64,000 bases of DNA from Lampris incognitus (GCF_029633865.1 NC_079219.1:10977420-11041419), one strand, 5' to 3'. Positions 11,214-21,900 are shown, numbered from the stretch's first letter. Notes: generated by a model not told the origin, from the letters alone. Numbers and translations: made by a program.

Positions 11214-13211
11214 TCAATAAAGCGGCTGACCTACAGTGGACAGCTCTGGGACATATTTTGCCAAATAGTTCACCATCCCGAGGAACCTCTTGAGTTCCGT
11301 CACGTTCTGGGGCTGAGGAAAGTTCTCTATTCCGGCCACTTTGTCCGGGTCAGGTCTGATGCCTGCCTCGTTGATGATATGACCAAGGAAGCGGACTTGT
11401 TTCTGTTTGAACTTGCATTTCGCTTGGTTCAGTTTGAGACCTGCTGTTTCAATGACCCCCAGCGCTTCTGCTAGGCGCCGGTCATGGATTTCCTCAGTCT
11501 CTCCATGTATAAGGATGTCATCCATGTACACCTCTGTGCCCTCTAGCCCGGTCAGAGTTTCCGCCATCTTTCTCTGGAAAATCTCTGGAGCACTCGTTAT
11601 ACCAAATGGAAGGCGGCAGAAAGCATACCTCCCAAATGGGGTGATGAAAGTGGTGAGCCCCCTGCTGTCTTCATGCAAGGGGATCTGGTAAAACCCACTT
11701 GCTGCATCCAACGTTGTGAAGAACTTTGACCCTGCGAGCCTTGGCATTATTTCCTCCATAGTGGGCAGCACGTATTTCTCACGTTTCACCGCTCGATTCA
11801 GCCTCCTGAGGTCAGCGCAGCAGCGAACCTCTTTCTTGTTCGGTTTCAGCACCGGCACCATAGCGGCGCACCATTCTGTGGGCTGAGTCACTTTTTCAAT
11901 AATGCCCTCATTTTCCATGCGCTGCAGTTCTTTCTTAACCAGTGGTACAAGTGGCAGTGGTATCCGTCTGGCTGTATGCACCGCGTATGGCTGGGCACCC
12001 TCCACCAGAGCTATTTTCACTGGGTCTGTTTTCAGCAGTCCACTTGAACCGAAAACTCCACTGACCTCATTCATCCGCTTCACTAGACCCATCTCCACTG
12101 CCTCTGGACGACTCAGCAGACAGCTGCCTCTCCCCTTGATCACATACACTGGAAAGGAGTATTGTTTCTCCTTGTATTTGGTTGTGGCTTGAAACTGTCC
12201 TATGCAGCTGATGTTTCCACCTGGGCTTATGAAGCATGTGTCAGGAGGTCCCAGTTTTATGTTTGGCTTCAGCTTTTTAAATGTCCCTTGGTTGATAACA
12301 GTAGCGTCAGCCCCCGTGTCAATTTTAAAGGTTATTGGTACATCACTTATTGTTAAACTAACAGTCCAATCTTCCTGACTGCTCTCTTTGCCAACTTCTC
12401 CCAGAAAGTACAGCTGTTTAACCTCTTCAGTGACTTCTCTCACCGCTTTAGAGTGACATACACGCTCCCAATGTCCCTTTTTATGACACTTGTTGCACTT
12501 ACTGTTCGTTGCAGGACACTTCCGCTCATCGGTGTGCTGCGTCTTGCCGCACCTCCCGCATTCATCTACTTTGTTGGTTGCCGGACTGCCGCCACCATGA
12601 CGCTGTCCGCCCTTTTTGTTTTGGCGTTCGTCCCGCCATCGGACAACATTGACGTTAGCCAGCAGGGCCTCTGGTTGGTTAGCTTGGAGGCTGAGCTGCT
12701 TTGTTATTGCCTCCGCCTGGCGCACTTGTTCAATGACTTTCACCAGAGTAAGGTCCGCTGTGAGCTGGAACTGACGGGAGAGCACCTTATCTTTTATGCC
12801 CACTACCAGACGATCTCTGATATGTTCATCCCTCTTGTCCCCAAACTCACAGTGTTCAGACAGCTCATACAATGTCCGGATGTACATCTCCGCTGTCTCT
12901 CCTGGCTGCTGGCTACGTTGACAGAAGCACGCCCTCTCATGTATGATGTTACGGCGGGGAATAAAGTAGTCGTCGAACCTTTTCAGTACGATATCATAGT
13001 CCACTTTATCACCCTCCGCCGCGAAGTCAAACGAGCTGAATATCTTTTCAGCCTCGCTGCCCATTGCATAAATCAGCGAACTCACTTGAATCTCCCCGTC
13101 GTCTTTATCCAGCTTTGTCGCGAGCCTGAAGCGCGAAAACCTTTGTTTCCACTCCGGCCATTCAACGGGGCCGTCAAACTTGAATTCACTCGGCGGATTA
13201 AACTTCGGCAT
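11214..13211 (-). CDS. gypsy gag-protease-RT (first part of gag-pol, ends at in-frame TGA)
   Basis: 665 residues from the ATG at 13211 (MPKFNPPSEF). Residues 1-190 are a Ty3/gypsy-type Gag. Two zinc knuckles follow at about 215-248 (C-x2-C-x4-H-x5-C and CNKCHKKGHWERVC). The aspartic protease active site IDTGAD is at about 297. The reverse transcriptase has an intact YMDD box at about 562. Gag, protease and RT share one frame, so no frameshift is needed between them. The frame stops at TGA (11214-11216) in the RT connection region, and the same frame continues directly into RNase H and integrase. Acts in cytoplasmic virus-like particles. The TGA could be an inactivating mutation or, less likely, a readthrough codon. 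Confidence 0.93.
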   Translation of the reverse strand: MPKFNPPSEFKFDGPVEWPEWKQRFSRFRLATKLDKDDGEIQVSSLIYAMGSEAEKIFSSFDFAAEGDKVDYDIVLKRFDDYFIPRRNIIHERACFCQRSQQPGETAEMYIRTLYELSEHCEFGDKRDEHIRDRLVVGIKDKVLSRQFQLTADLTLVKVIEQVRQAEAITKQLSLQANQPEALLANVNVVRWRDERQNKKGGQRHGGGSPATNKVDECGRCGKTQHTDERKCPATNSKCNKCHKKGHWERVCHSKAVREVTEEVKQLYFLGEVGKESSQEDWTVSLTISDVPITFKIDTGADATVINQGTFKKLKPNIKLGPPDTCFISPGGNISCIGQFQATTKYKEKQYSFPVYVIKGRGSCLLSRPEAVEMGLVKRMNEVSGVFGSSGLLKTDPVKIALVEGAQPYAVHTARRIPLPLVPLVKKELQRMENEGIIEKVTQPTEWCAAMVPVLKPNKKEVRCCADLRRLNRAVKREKYVLPTMEEIMPRLAGSKFFTTLDAASGFYQIPLHEDSRGLTTFITPFGRYAFCRLPFGITSAPEIFQRKMAETLTGLEGTEVYMDDILIHGETEEIHDRRLAEALGVIETAGLKLNQAKCKFKQKQVRFLGHIINEAGIRPDPDKVAGIENFPQPQNVTELKRFLGMVNYLAKYVPELSTVGQPLY

Positions 13212-13239
13212 GACCGCTCGTGTTCAGATACACAGACTA

Positions 13240-13250
13240 TTCTGACACCA
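13240..13250 (-). promoter_or_regulatory. primer-binding site, tRNA-Leu type
   Basis: Directly inside the 5' LTR the minus strand reads TGGTGTCAGAA, complementary to the 3' end (TTCTGACACCA) of vertebrate tRNA-Leu(CAG). Eleven bases match. Confidence 0.75.
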
Positions 13251-13460
13251 TGTAATGTCCGTAGACGCCTTGTCTTACTGACATAAGAATAATTCAAGAA
13301 CGAGCCGACTTCGTAGGTTCTTAACTGTGTAGCTTTTACTAGCGTTCATCCGAGTTACAACCTTCATAACATGCGCTTCTAACTTCCTGTATACGTCACA
13401 CGCACTGCACGTACATCCGTGAGTAGGTCAAGTTAAACACGTGACCTTTCATTCATTACA
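13251..13460 (-). repeat. 5' LTR of the young gypsy element
   Basis: 210 bp, TGTAATG...CATTACA. It is the 5' LTR because coding runs on the minus strand. Followed on the right by the target duplication CTCTG. Confidence 0.95.
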
Positions 13461-13633
13461 CTCTGTATACATTGAAACCGTCATATAAACAAACTCGTAC
13501 CTAGCCGTGCGCTGGAGATCAGACTGGAGACGTTTCTCGACCATGACACGGTGCTTTTCAACGCGAGCGACAGGAAGTAAATAGAAACAGGGCGTCCGAC
13601 AAAAGTTCAGCTCAAAATGGTGCCCTCGGCCAG

Positions 13634-14459
13634 TTAGGACGCTCCAACAGAACACCTGTAGCATGCTCGGTACCGCTCCCCACTCTTCTCTGGTCGTGTT
13701 GCAGTGATCTTGTGCACATCTTGGCTGCTAGCAGACAGAGAGGCTTCCGAAGAATTTGCTTGCAATAGACGGGTTTCCAAAACCGCTTCGGTAGCTCGCG
13801 AAAGATTATGAGATGCATAATCTTCAACAATGAAAACGTTCAACATTCCAAAGGTGTCACATGCCTTGGAATGTTGAATATTTTCCACCCATCCTTTTGA
13901 CGGTTTGTGCAGTTTATTGCACAACAACTGCGCGTCATCTCTGCTGTATCCGAGCTCTATCTTGGTTAAAATCTCTGCGCTGTAGCTGCTTTCTGCCCCC
14001 TAGTTGTGCACGCACCTCTGTGATGACGTTGCATGGAAATCCTCCTATTCCTGCACATCTTTGTTTGCCTCTTCAGTCGCTTCTGCTACTTTGAGTGCCT
14101 TATCAAATGTCAGGTCGGGTTCTGATAATAAACGGCGCTGGATCCTGTCATCTCCCCTTCAACAAATCAGCCTATCTCTCAGCATTTCAATTCGTTTGTC
14201 TCCATAATTGCCGTCTTGAGCTAATTTTCTCAACACTGCAACATAGTCTAACAGTGTTTCCCCCGGCTTTCTGGACCTCGAGTTAAACTTGAAGCACTGA
14301 ACAATCTCGCTGGGCTTCGAATTGAAATGTTTCTTCAACAGCTTAACAACATTGTCATGTTTTCCCTCCCAGCTTGCCAGGGCTATGCAGGTTGTGTCAA
14401 ACTGTGCATCCGACTTCCTACCGAACTCACGGTATGATCTCTGTCCAATAGTTAACCAG
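13634..14459 (-). pseudogene. older gypsy gag fragment
   Basis: Reading the minus strand from 14459, a Gag-like stretch appears: CIALASWEGKHDNVVKLLKK, FNSRSRKPGETLLDYVAVLR, IEMLRDRLIC, then DRIQRRLLSEPDLTFDKALK, typical of Ty3/gypsy capsid proteins of animals. An in-frame TGA interrupts it near 14130 and further damage follows; a second open piece (13634-13927) ends near a Cys motif (ACYRC) like the start of a Gag zinc knuckle. No protease or RT follows before the young element. This is a decayed second gypsy family lying directly beside the new insertion. Its LTRs were not found. Confidence 0.65.
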
Positions 14460-14464
14460 CACTT

Positions 14465-14501
14465 GGGTTAAAAACAACCTAATTTGGGTTGTTTTCAACC
14501 C
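14465..14501. repeat. short inverted repeat
   Basis: GGGTTAAAAACAACC (14465-14479) and GGGTTGTTTTCAACCC (14486-14501) are reverse complements except for one base, with a 6-base loop. Confidence 0.7.
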
Positions 14502-14516
14502 AGCATTTTTTAGGGT

Positions 14517-15985
14517 ATGGGAACCACTACTCCAGTCTACCACTCCACAGGTACTGTCCCCTACCTCCACGTGACAGTGAAGAGCCATGTCAGTCACAAC
14601 AGCCCAACAATGTCCAGAGCTTTCAGCATCTCAGGGAGCATCTCATCCACACCCGGCGCCTTGCCGCCAAGGAGCGTCTTAAGTACCTCAGAGACCTCTG
14701 CCAGGGATATGGATGGGGCTTCCCCCTGCTCTTCAGACTCTACCTTCTCCACTGCGGACATGTTAGCTGGGTTCAGGAGTTCCTCAAAGTGTTCTTTCCA
14801 CTACCCGACAACATCCCCAGTCCGGGTCAGCAGTTCCCCTCCCCGGCTGAACACAGCCTGAGTCAGGCCCTGCTTCCCCTTCTTGAGTCGGCTGATGGTT
14901 TGCCAGAACTTCTTTGAGGCCAACCAAAAGTCCCCCTCCCACACCCGAGTTTTTTGCTTCTGCGACCACCGAACCCACATCCCTTCTGGCCTCCCGGTAC
15001 CTGTCTGCTGCTTCAGTAGACCCCTGGGCCAACCAAGCCTGGAAGGCCTCCTTCTTCAGCCTGATGGCTTCCCTCACTGCCGGTGTCCACCAGCAGGTTT
15101 TTGGGTTGCCACCTTTACAGGCACCGATGACCTTATGACCACATTTCCTACCTGCTGCATCTGCAATAGAGGCTTTGAACATGGCCCACTCAGACTCCAT
15201 GTCCCCAGCCTCCCTCGGTATACATGACAACTTCTTCCGGAGGTGGGAGTTGAAGACCTGATGGAAGGGGGCCTCCGCCAGACATTCCCAGTTCACCCTC
15301 ACTACACGTTTGCATTTGCCAGGTCTGTCCAGCAGAACTTCCCCACCATCTGATCCAACTCACCACCAGGTGGTGATCAGCTGACAGCTCTGCTCCTCTC
15401 TTCACTCGAGTGTCCAAAACATACGGCCGCAGATCTGATGAGATGACCACAAAGTCTATCATCGATCTTCAGCCTAAGGTGTTTTGGTACCAAGTACACT
15501 TATGAACTACCTTATGTTCGAGCATGATGTTTGTTATGGCCAATCCATGACTTGTACAGAAGTTCAATAACAAGGCACCACTTAGGTTCAGATCAGTGAG
15601 GCCGTTCCTCCCAATCACGCCCCTCCAGGTTTCTCCATCGTTGCCCACGTGAGCATTGAAGTCCCCCAGTAGAACTATAGAGTCCCGAGGCGGAGCCCTA
15701 TCCAGGACACCACCCAGAGACTCCAAGAAGGCCGGATACTCCAAACTGCTAGCCTTCCCCCCAATGACCCACAGCCGTATAGAAGTGACCCACGGGGACT
15801 TGTGAGTATTCCCACACCTTGGCCAACTCCGGAAAAGTAGTCCAGCCCCTCTCCAGGTATTTGGTATTAGAGCCCATGCTATGTGTGGAGGTGAGCGCAA
15901 CTTTAACTAGTTGGTACCACTCCACCTCCCGCACTAGCTCAGGCTCCTTCCCTGCCAGAGAGGTGACATTCCACGCCCCGAAGAC
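14517..15985 (-). pseudogene. Rex3-like LINE fragment: endonuclease and start of RT
   Basis: Minus-strand translation, over several frames, gives GAWNVTSLAGKEPELVREVE at the right end, then [50 protein letters not shown], and finally LLGGKAPGVDEM near 14650 and a degraded TGVVVP at 14517. These are the apurinic-type endonuclease and the first RT motifs of the fish LINE Rex3 (RTE group). D-F-N and S-D-H-like catalytic motifs are recognisable (the second is ADHH). At least two frameshifts and several stops make it inactive. Both ends are abrupt: the 5' end stops at the first endonuclease strand and the 3' end within the RT fingers. Confidence 0.85.
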
Positions 15986-15993
15986 CAATAGAG

Positions 15994-16009
15994 CTAGTCA
16001 CGTGACTAG
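15994..16009. promoter_or_regulatory. 16-bp perfect palindrome with E-box
   Basis: CTAGTCACGTGACTAG is fully self-complementary and contains GTCACGTGAC, the high-affinity USF/TFE3-type E-box. It sits just upstream of the YqaJ-like exon and could be part of its old promoter. Confidence 0.5.
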
Positions 16010-16079
16010 TTTTGTTTACATGGCCATTTTGGCAGGAAGAAAAGCGTGTGCACTGAGCAAAAACGAATGGTGCCAGCGT

Positions 16080-16415
16080 CGATTTCAAGTCGTCAGGGTT
16101 CACTGCGCATTTTAATTCCAAAGACATTGAATGCTATATTGCGAAACTTGACAGATAAAACATTATTGACCCTTATAATGCCCCCGGGGTGCTTTTCACG
16201 AGTATTGAAACAGCCGGAAAGGGCAACGTTCCAGACCTGCAATGCCAAGACATTTACAATTACCTAATCAACTTTCCCTCGTCCTACTTTGGGGAGTCCT
16301 ACAAAAGCCTGGAGGGGGACAAATGGATGAAATCTGGATTCGTGACAAATATTCAGCTTTGGAGTCTACCGACTAAAAATTGCTTTCTCGTCACTGGAAG
16401 GATCACTTCATGTTA
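16080..16415 (+). pseudogene. YqaJ/SWIM-family transposon protein, exon fragment
   Basis: The plus strand reads IDPYNAPGVLF, then QCQDIYNYLINFPSSY, SYKSLEGDKWMKSGFV and a FLVTGRI end. This resembles the region before the YqaJ nuclease domain in a large fish/invertebrate protein family that is also the second protein of ISL2EU (Harbinger-related) DNA transposons. One in-frame TAA interrupts it near 16160 and a GTTAGT donor-like site follows near 16414. The SWIM zinc finger and nuclease core are absent, so this is one exon of a broken gene. The THAP exon facing it at 16884-17094 supports an ISL2EU-type origin, but the superfamily is inferred. Confidence 0.5.
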
Positions 16416-16883
16416 GTTAGCATAAGCAGTGGGCAGTGTAATGTAATCGGTGTCATAACTTGTATGTAGCATTAGCTAATCTGTATCTTCGATTTACCAA
16501 GACTTAACTACATAATCACTGTGTGAATGAATTTCGAAAGGCACCACCTCATACATCAAATTATATCTTTATGATAAACCTTAATGATAAACAGCAGTTA
16601 CTGTAAAACGATTTGTTCAGCAAAGCGTTTTAAATGGATGGGACGTAGTCGGGTGACAGAAGGTTATCACTCTTTTTCCCTAAAACATAAGTAAATAGAA
16701 AATGTCCAGTCACGTTTTAGTGAGCAACAGGCTTAGTTCTTTTATCTTAGCCTTTGTTAGCCCCACAAAATCCGCGCCATAATGCATAGGTCGAACTTGC
16801 CTTTCAATAACATTTTCATAAACCGTAATAAAAGCCTGTTAAATAAATAATATATTAAGGTTAGGAAGTGTTGTATTCTGTAC

Positions 16884-17094
16884 CTGATGTGAAGTGGCCA
16901 CTACACAAGCGGAATCTGTTGCTTGTGGGGTCCCATCTCTCAGTTTTCTTCTGTTTGCTTCTAGCACGTTTTATGGCAGTAATCCATTTATGTCGTCTTT
17001 CGGGATCTTTAGGAATCCGACAAAATGCCCTCCCTTTTACTTGTCCGCGACTGTTCTGGCATCCCGGCGCACAACAGCTATCCACCATATTCAC
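16884..17094 (-). pseudogene. THAP zinc-finger first exon
   Basis: From the ATG at 17094 the frame reads MNMVDSCCAPGCQNSRG..., FCRIPKDPERRHKWITAIKR and FRLCSGHFTSG. This is a full C2CH THAP domain: C-x4-C, the central W, C-x2-H and the final F-x-S/G. A donor (ATCAG|GTACAG) follows at 16884, so it is a first exon. THAP domains occur in host THAP proteins and in P, Kolobok and ISL2EU-type transposases. The domain itself is intact, but no downstream catalytic exon was found toward the left, where Rex3-like sequence begins. Host THAP gene is the alternative; transposon origin seems likelier given the YqaJ-like exons nearby. Confidence 0.7.
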
Positions 17095-17149
17095 TGTATA
17101 AATACAGCAGGCGAAGAGACTTGTTGCTAGCTAGCAGCCATTTGTCGGC

Positions 17150-17520
17150 ACACCCCGGTCCCCGCCTTTGCCTGCCACCCGCCCTGCATTGCACCCTACC
17201 CCAGTGCTCATCCCCGCGTGTGGTGGGTCCACGGGGTGGTGGCTCCACGTTGTTTTTTTCCAGGCTGGGCCCATCCGGGCCCCATGGGCCAAGGCCCAGC
17301 CACCAGATGCTCACCAGGGAGCTCTCATCCCAGGTCTGGCTCCAGGAGGGGGTTTCCCTTTTCCGGGTGAGGCACTGTAGCTCTGCTGGTGTTCTTTCAC
17401 TGGGTTTCTTGGGAATCGTTCTTAGTCTGGCCGCTCCCCTGGGACCAATTTGCCTTGGGAGACCCTACCAGGAGCTATTGTCCCCGACAACACAGCTCAC
17501 AGGATCACCGGAACACCCAT
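17150..17520 (+). mobile_element. Rex3-like LINE 5' region fragment
   Basis: GC-rich block with GGGCCCATCCGGGCCCCATG, GGGAGACCCTACCAGGAGC and GGATCACCGGAACACCC. These resemble the leader that precedes the endonuclease in fish Rex3-type LINEs. Orientation is opposite to the Rex3 fragment at 14517-15985. Assignment from memory, so moderate. Confidence 0.45.
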
Positions 17521-17924
17521 GTAAAATAAAAGCGTACTGCTCTACTTTGACCTCACCCCACACTGTACACTTGACCTTTGCCGTGGAGCGCGCGTAGATG
17601 TAAGGCGTACTCCGCGCTCTCTACGGCCCTTGATTAGACAGAGCCACTCACCAGCTACATCACAGATAATCAATAATTGCCCTAAACCAAGAATATGACC
17701 TGCGTGAAAAGGCGTAAAGTTGACTGGGAAAATTGTCAGTTCAAATTTGACTGACTCATCAGTTGTTTATAAGTATTGTGATTGAACATGGGTAAGTAAC
17801 AGCTCTAAATGTGGTACTGTCCTAGTAGAGCAACTGCCAAACCAAAGTTTGAGTTATTAATGCCTAGCCTTCCTAAAATTTGACAACGATTCCATCAACT
17901 TTCTTGTGTCATGATGTCTGAGGT
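17521..17924. other. no gene recognised
   Basis: Non-coding sequence between the LINE leader and the CsRn1-type element. An imperfect inverted repeat lies near 17578-17625 (CCGTGGAGCGCG versus CGCGCTCTCTACGG). Nothing else recognised. Confidence 0.4.
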
Positions 17925-18167
17925 TGTGGTGGACACGTATTGGGGACAGAATTCAACCCAGGAACTAAGGGTTAAGTCATGGTTGCCCTGGCAGGTTAAC
18001 GCAGGGTTAAGTTATGGTTGTCCAGCCAGTTTTCTGGTTATTCTTGCCACCTCCGTTCAGTCGAGCGGTGGGTTTTGTTTGTCTCGCTGATTTACCGTGG
18101 ATTAAAGAAAGTTGCCTACACGGCTAAAGTGTGAACCTACGGTCTTCTCCGTTACTTCGGCTCTACA
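17925..18167 (+). repeat. 5' LTR of the CsRn1-type element
   Basis: 243 bp, TGTGGTGGAC...GGCTCTACA; preceded by the target duplication AGGT. Confidence 0.95.
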
Positions 18168-18168
18168 C

Positions 18169-18184
18169 TGGTGACCCCGACGTC
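18169..18184 (+). promoter_or_regulatory. primer-binding site, tRNA-Trp type
   Basis: TGGTGACCCCGACGTC starts one base after the 5' LTR and matches the complement of the 3' end of vertebrate tRNA-Trp (...ACGTCGGGGTCACCA) at 15 of 16 positions. Confidence 0.8.
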
Positions 18185-18219
18185 GGTTTTCGGATAAGTT
18201 TTCTGAAACCACACACATT

Positions 18220-18912
18220 ATGGCTACGAACGCCGTTGCAATTAAACTGCCGGAGTTTTGGGAGTCTTCCGCGGCTACATGGTTCGCGCAGGCTGAGGCA
18301 CAGTTCGCGCTCAGAGACATAACAGCAGACGAGACCAGGTACTACTACGTAGTGGCAGCGCTGGGGTGCGCTACGGCTTCCAGGATAAGCGGTTTCATAA
18401 CCAACCCACCGGCCGATGGTAAATACGCCGCACTTAAACATCTCCTCCTTGAAACTTTTGAACTGTCAGCAACGGAGAGAGCACGTCGCCTCTTCGCAAT
18501 TCAGGGCTTGGGAGATGGCAAACCATCGGAGCTAATGAGCAGGATGTTAAACCTACTGGGTCAAGAAAAGCCATGTTTCCTGTTTATGGAGCTGTTTCTG
18601 CGCAACATGCCGCCCCACGTCCAGACTGCGCTCGCTAACTCCACCATCACTGATCCCCGTGAGCTGGCAAAGGAGGCTGACCGATTCTTCGTCGCTACAC
18701 AACGTTCCTCCCATGCCGGGGTGCTGGCTCCTACCTTCACTGGCCCCCCGCCGACATCGCGGGCGTGGCCCGACGGTGGCGCCACAGCATCAGACCGCTA
18801 CAAGCCCTCTGGACTCTGTATGTACCACGCTCGATTTGGTGCGAAAGCTAAACGGTGCCGTTCCCCCTGCAACTACAGGCCGACGGGAAACGAGAGGGCC
18901 AACACTCAGTAG
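18220..18912 (+). CDS. CsRn1-type gag
   Basis: 230 residues from the ATG at 18220 ([17 protein letters not shown]) to TAG at 18910-18912. The N-terminal part ([47 protein letters not shown]) matches the capsid region of this clade. The C-terminus carries a zinc motif of the CHCC type ([18 protein letters not shown]), unlike the CCHC knuckle of most gypsy Gags. Gag forms the particle that holds the RNA and enzymes in the cytoplasm. No stop or frameshift within the frame. Its last eight codons overlap the frameshift signal that gives access to pol. Confidence 0.93.
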   Translation: MATNAVAIKLPEFWESSAATWFAQAEAQFALRDITADETRYYYVVAALGCATASRISGFITNPPADGKYAALKHLLLETFELSATERARRLFAIQGLGDGKPSELMSRMLNLLGQEKPCFLFMELFLRNMPPHVQTALANSTITDPRELAKEADRFFVATQRSSHAGVLAPTFTGPPPTSRAWPDGGATASDRYKPSGLCMYHARFGAKAKRCRSPCNYRPTGNERANTQ

Positions 18913-18929
18913 TGGCCATGAGTGTTGGC
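18885..18929 (+). promoter_or_regulatory. -1 ribosomal frameshift signal (slippery heptamer plus hairpin)
   Basis: GGGAAAC (18885-18891) is a canonical X-XXY-YYZ slippery site and is correctly phased to the gag codons G|GGA|AAC. After a 6-base spacer, GCCAACACTCA (18898-18908) and TGAGTGTTGGC (18919-18929) form a perfect 11-bp stem with a 10-base loop. The gag stop codon TAG (18910-18912) lies inside the loop. Slipping back one base leads directly into the pol frame. Confidence 0.88.
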
Positions 18930-21900
18930 GATACGAGCAGGCTACTCTTCATCCTCGACACAATCTCCGGTCGGCGATTTCTTTGTGACACGGGCGCACA
19001 GAGAAGCGTGCTCCCTGCTACTGACGTCGACATCATGGGCGGGGAGCGGGGCCCCCAGTTGGCGACGGCTGACGGCAGCCCTATCAACACCTACGGCGTG
19101 CGGTCTGTAGAACTGTGTTTTGGTGGACAACGTTTCACGTGGGAGTTCGTCATGGCCAATGTAACGCTTCCCCTCCTCGGAGCTGATTTTTTGTGCGCTT
19201 ACGGTTTGCTAGTGGACATTCAGAACAGCCGTCTGGTCGATGCCTTAACCTTCTCCTCCTTCGCATGTACGCGGAGGGAAGCGGCCTATGCAGGTCTAGC
19301 CAACTCTCTCTCAGAGGCAGACAAGTTCACCCGCCTCCTCGCTGAGTTCCCTGACCTCACCCAGCCTACCTTCTCTGCACCCACCGCTAAGCATGGGGTG
19401 GAGCATCACATTGCTACGAAGGGGCCCCCGGTCTACGCCAGAGCCAGGCGTCTCGACCCCGCCAAACTCGCCATTGCCAAGTCTGAGTTCGAGCACCTGG
19501 AACGCATGGGGATCATCCGCCGCTCTGACAGCCCGTGGGCGTCCCCACTCCACATCGTCGCTAAGCCTGATGGAGGTTGGCGCCCATGCGGGGACTACCG
19601 CCGACTAAATGACGCCACCACGCCTGACCGCTATCCTGTCCCGCATATCCAGGACTTTTCTGCAAACCTGTCTGGCAAATGCGTCTTCTCAAAAGTCGAC
19701 CTGGTCCGTGGTTATCATCAAGTTCCCGTGCACCCCTCAGACATCCCCAAGACAGCGGTGACAACCCCATTCGGCCTATTTGAATTCCTACGAATGCCAT
19801 TTGGACTCAAAAACGCGGCCCAGTCCTTTCAGCGGCTGATGGATTCAGTGCTCCGTGGCCTTCCTTTCATCTTCGTCTATTTGGACGACATACTCATCGC
19901 CAGCGCCTCCGAGGAAGAACACCTGTCCCATCTTCATGCCCTCTTCACACGCCTCAGCCAGCATGGGCTGATCGTCAACCCGGCGAAGTGCCGGTTCGGG
20001 CTGACAGCCATTGATTTCCTCGGGCACCGCATCACTGGGGACGGGGCAGTCCCCCTGCCCTCAAAGGTGGAAGCGGTGGCGGCCTTTCCTCGCCCCCAAA
20101 CAGCTCGTGCGCTCAGGGAGTTCATCGGGATGGTGACATTCTACCACCGCTTCATTCCTCGAGCCGCCTTTATCATCCGGCCACTGTACGAGGCGCTGAA
20201 AGGCATGTCCCCCAACCAGGCGGTCGACTGGACAGCAGAGCGGGACCGTGCGTTCACCGAGACTAAAGCTGCGCTCTCCCAGGCTACCCTGCTAGCGCAT
20301 CCTTCACCTACAGCGCCTATTTCCATAACCACGGATGCATCGGACTATGCTGTTGGTGCGGTTCACGAACAGTGGGTGGGGGGGGCTTGGCAGCCTTTGG
20401 CCTTTTTCAGTCGCCAGCTTACACCCCGAGAGCGCAAGTATAGTACTTTTGACAGGGAACTCCTCGGTCTCTGGCTCGCCGTCCGGCATTTCCGTTTCCT
20501 GCTAGAGGGCCGCGAGTTTACTGCGTACGTGGACCACAAGCCCCTCACGTTTGCCATGTCCAAGACGGCCGAGCCATGGTCCGCTCGCCAGCAGCGACAA
20601 CTCTCCTACATTTCGGAATTCACTACCGACATCCAGCACGTCGCTGGTAAGTCTAACCAGGTAGCTGACTGCCTGTCTAGGGCAGTGATTGGAGCGGTCC
20701 ACCTAGGCCTTGACTATGCACAGATGGCTGCGGACCAGGCCACGGACCCGAGCATCCCCCGTCTCCGGGCCTCCGACACGGGGCTCCGCCTGCAGGACGT
20801 TCCTTTCAGCGACACAGGTGTCACCCTCCTGTGTGACGTCTCCACAGGACAGCCCAGGCCCATCGTCCCGCACAGCTGGAGACGCCCCGTATTTGAAGCT
20901 GTGCACGGCCTCTCTCATCCAGGCGGTAAGCCATCCGTGCGCCTGACCTCTGCTAAGTTTGTGTGGGAGGGACTTAAGAGAGACGTGAAAGCGTGGGCTG
21001 ACTCGTGTGTTGCCTGTCAGCGGGCTAAGATACACCGCCACATTAAGGCGCCCCTTGAACGCTTCGCAGTGCCGGAGAGACGATTTGACCATGTCCACGT
21101 CGACCTGGTTGGTCCCCTACCCCCCTCCCATGGGTTCACCTACCTCTTCACTGTGGTGGACAGGACTACGCGCTGGCCTGAAGCTGTTCCCCTGGCATCC
21201 ACGACGTCTGCTGATGTGGCCCGGGCTTTTATTGGGTCGTGGGTCTCACGTTTCGGTACGCCTTCCGACCTTTCATCTGACCGTGGGCCACAGTTTACCT
21301 CAGAGCTATGGAATGCTGTGGGTGAGGCTCTGGGCGTCAAGCTTCATCGCACTACCGCCTACCACCCTCAGGCGAACGGCCTATGTGAGCGCTTCCACCG
21401 GTCCATGAAGGCTGCGCTTCGGGCTACTCTCAAGGACTGCAACTGGGTTGACAAGCTCCCATGGGTCATGCTGGGCCTGCGGACCGCCCCGAAGGAAGAC
21501 CTACAAGCCTCCTCTGCGGAGCTGGTGTACGGCACGCCGCTGCGAGTCCCAGGCGATTTCATGCCCAATGCAACGCGTCCCTGGTCAGCTGTGGACCAAC
21601 GAGCCTCCTTGCTGGACGGGGTCAGAGCTTTCACACCCGTCCCTACCGCCCAACACGGCGCTCCGGTGTCCCAGGTGCCCCCAGGTCTGCAGTCAGCGGA
21701 CTACGTGTTCATCCGTCACGACGCACACCGCCCCCCTCTGCAACCCCCTTATGACGGCCCCTTCCGCGTCCTGGAACGGGGAACTAAGCACCTGGTGGTG
21801 GATTTTGGGGGCACGGCCGAGCATGTTTCAGTGGACCGAGTTAAACCCGCACACCTGGACTTGACGCAGCCGTTGGAGTTAGCCCAACCTCCTCGTCGCG

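Larger units (their letters stand above)
9027..13460 (-). mobile_element. young Ty3/gypsy LTR retrotransposon (Mag-like), one in-frame stop
   Basis: A complete 4434-bp element. Two 210-bp LTRs (9027-9236 and 13251-13460) look identical base for base, with TGTAATG...CATTACA ends, and are flanked by a perfect 5-bp target duplication CTCTG (9022-9026, 13461-13465). The minus strand carries a tRNA-Leu type primer-binding site beside the 5' LTR and a purine tract beside the 3' LTR. A single gag-pol frame (13211 to 9363) is broken only by TGA at 11214-11216. Gag with two zinc knuckles, protease, RT, RNase H and integrase are in Ty3/gypsy order. Short LTRs, a single frame and the tRNA-Leu primer suggest the Mag clade, a tentative assignment. 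Identical LTRs imply very recent insertion. Confidence 0.95.

Noticed and set aside
12453..13286. 277-codon open frame on the plus strand
   Set aside because: Antisense shadow of the gypsy gag frame; no family resemblance.
20703..21098. 131-codon minus-strand frame
   Set aside because: Shadow of the CsRn1-type integrase frame.
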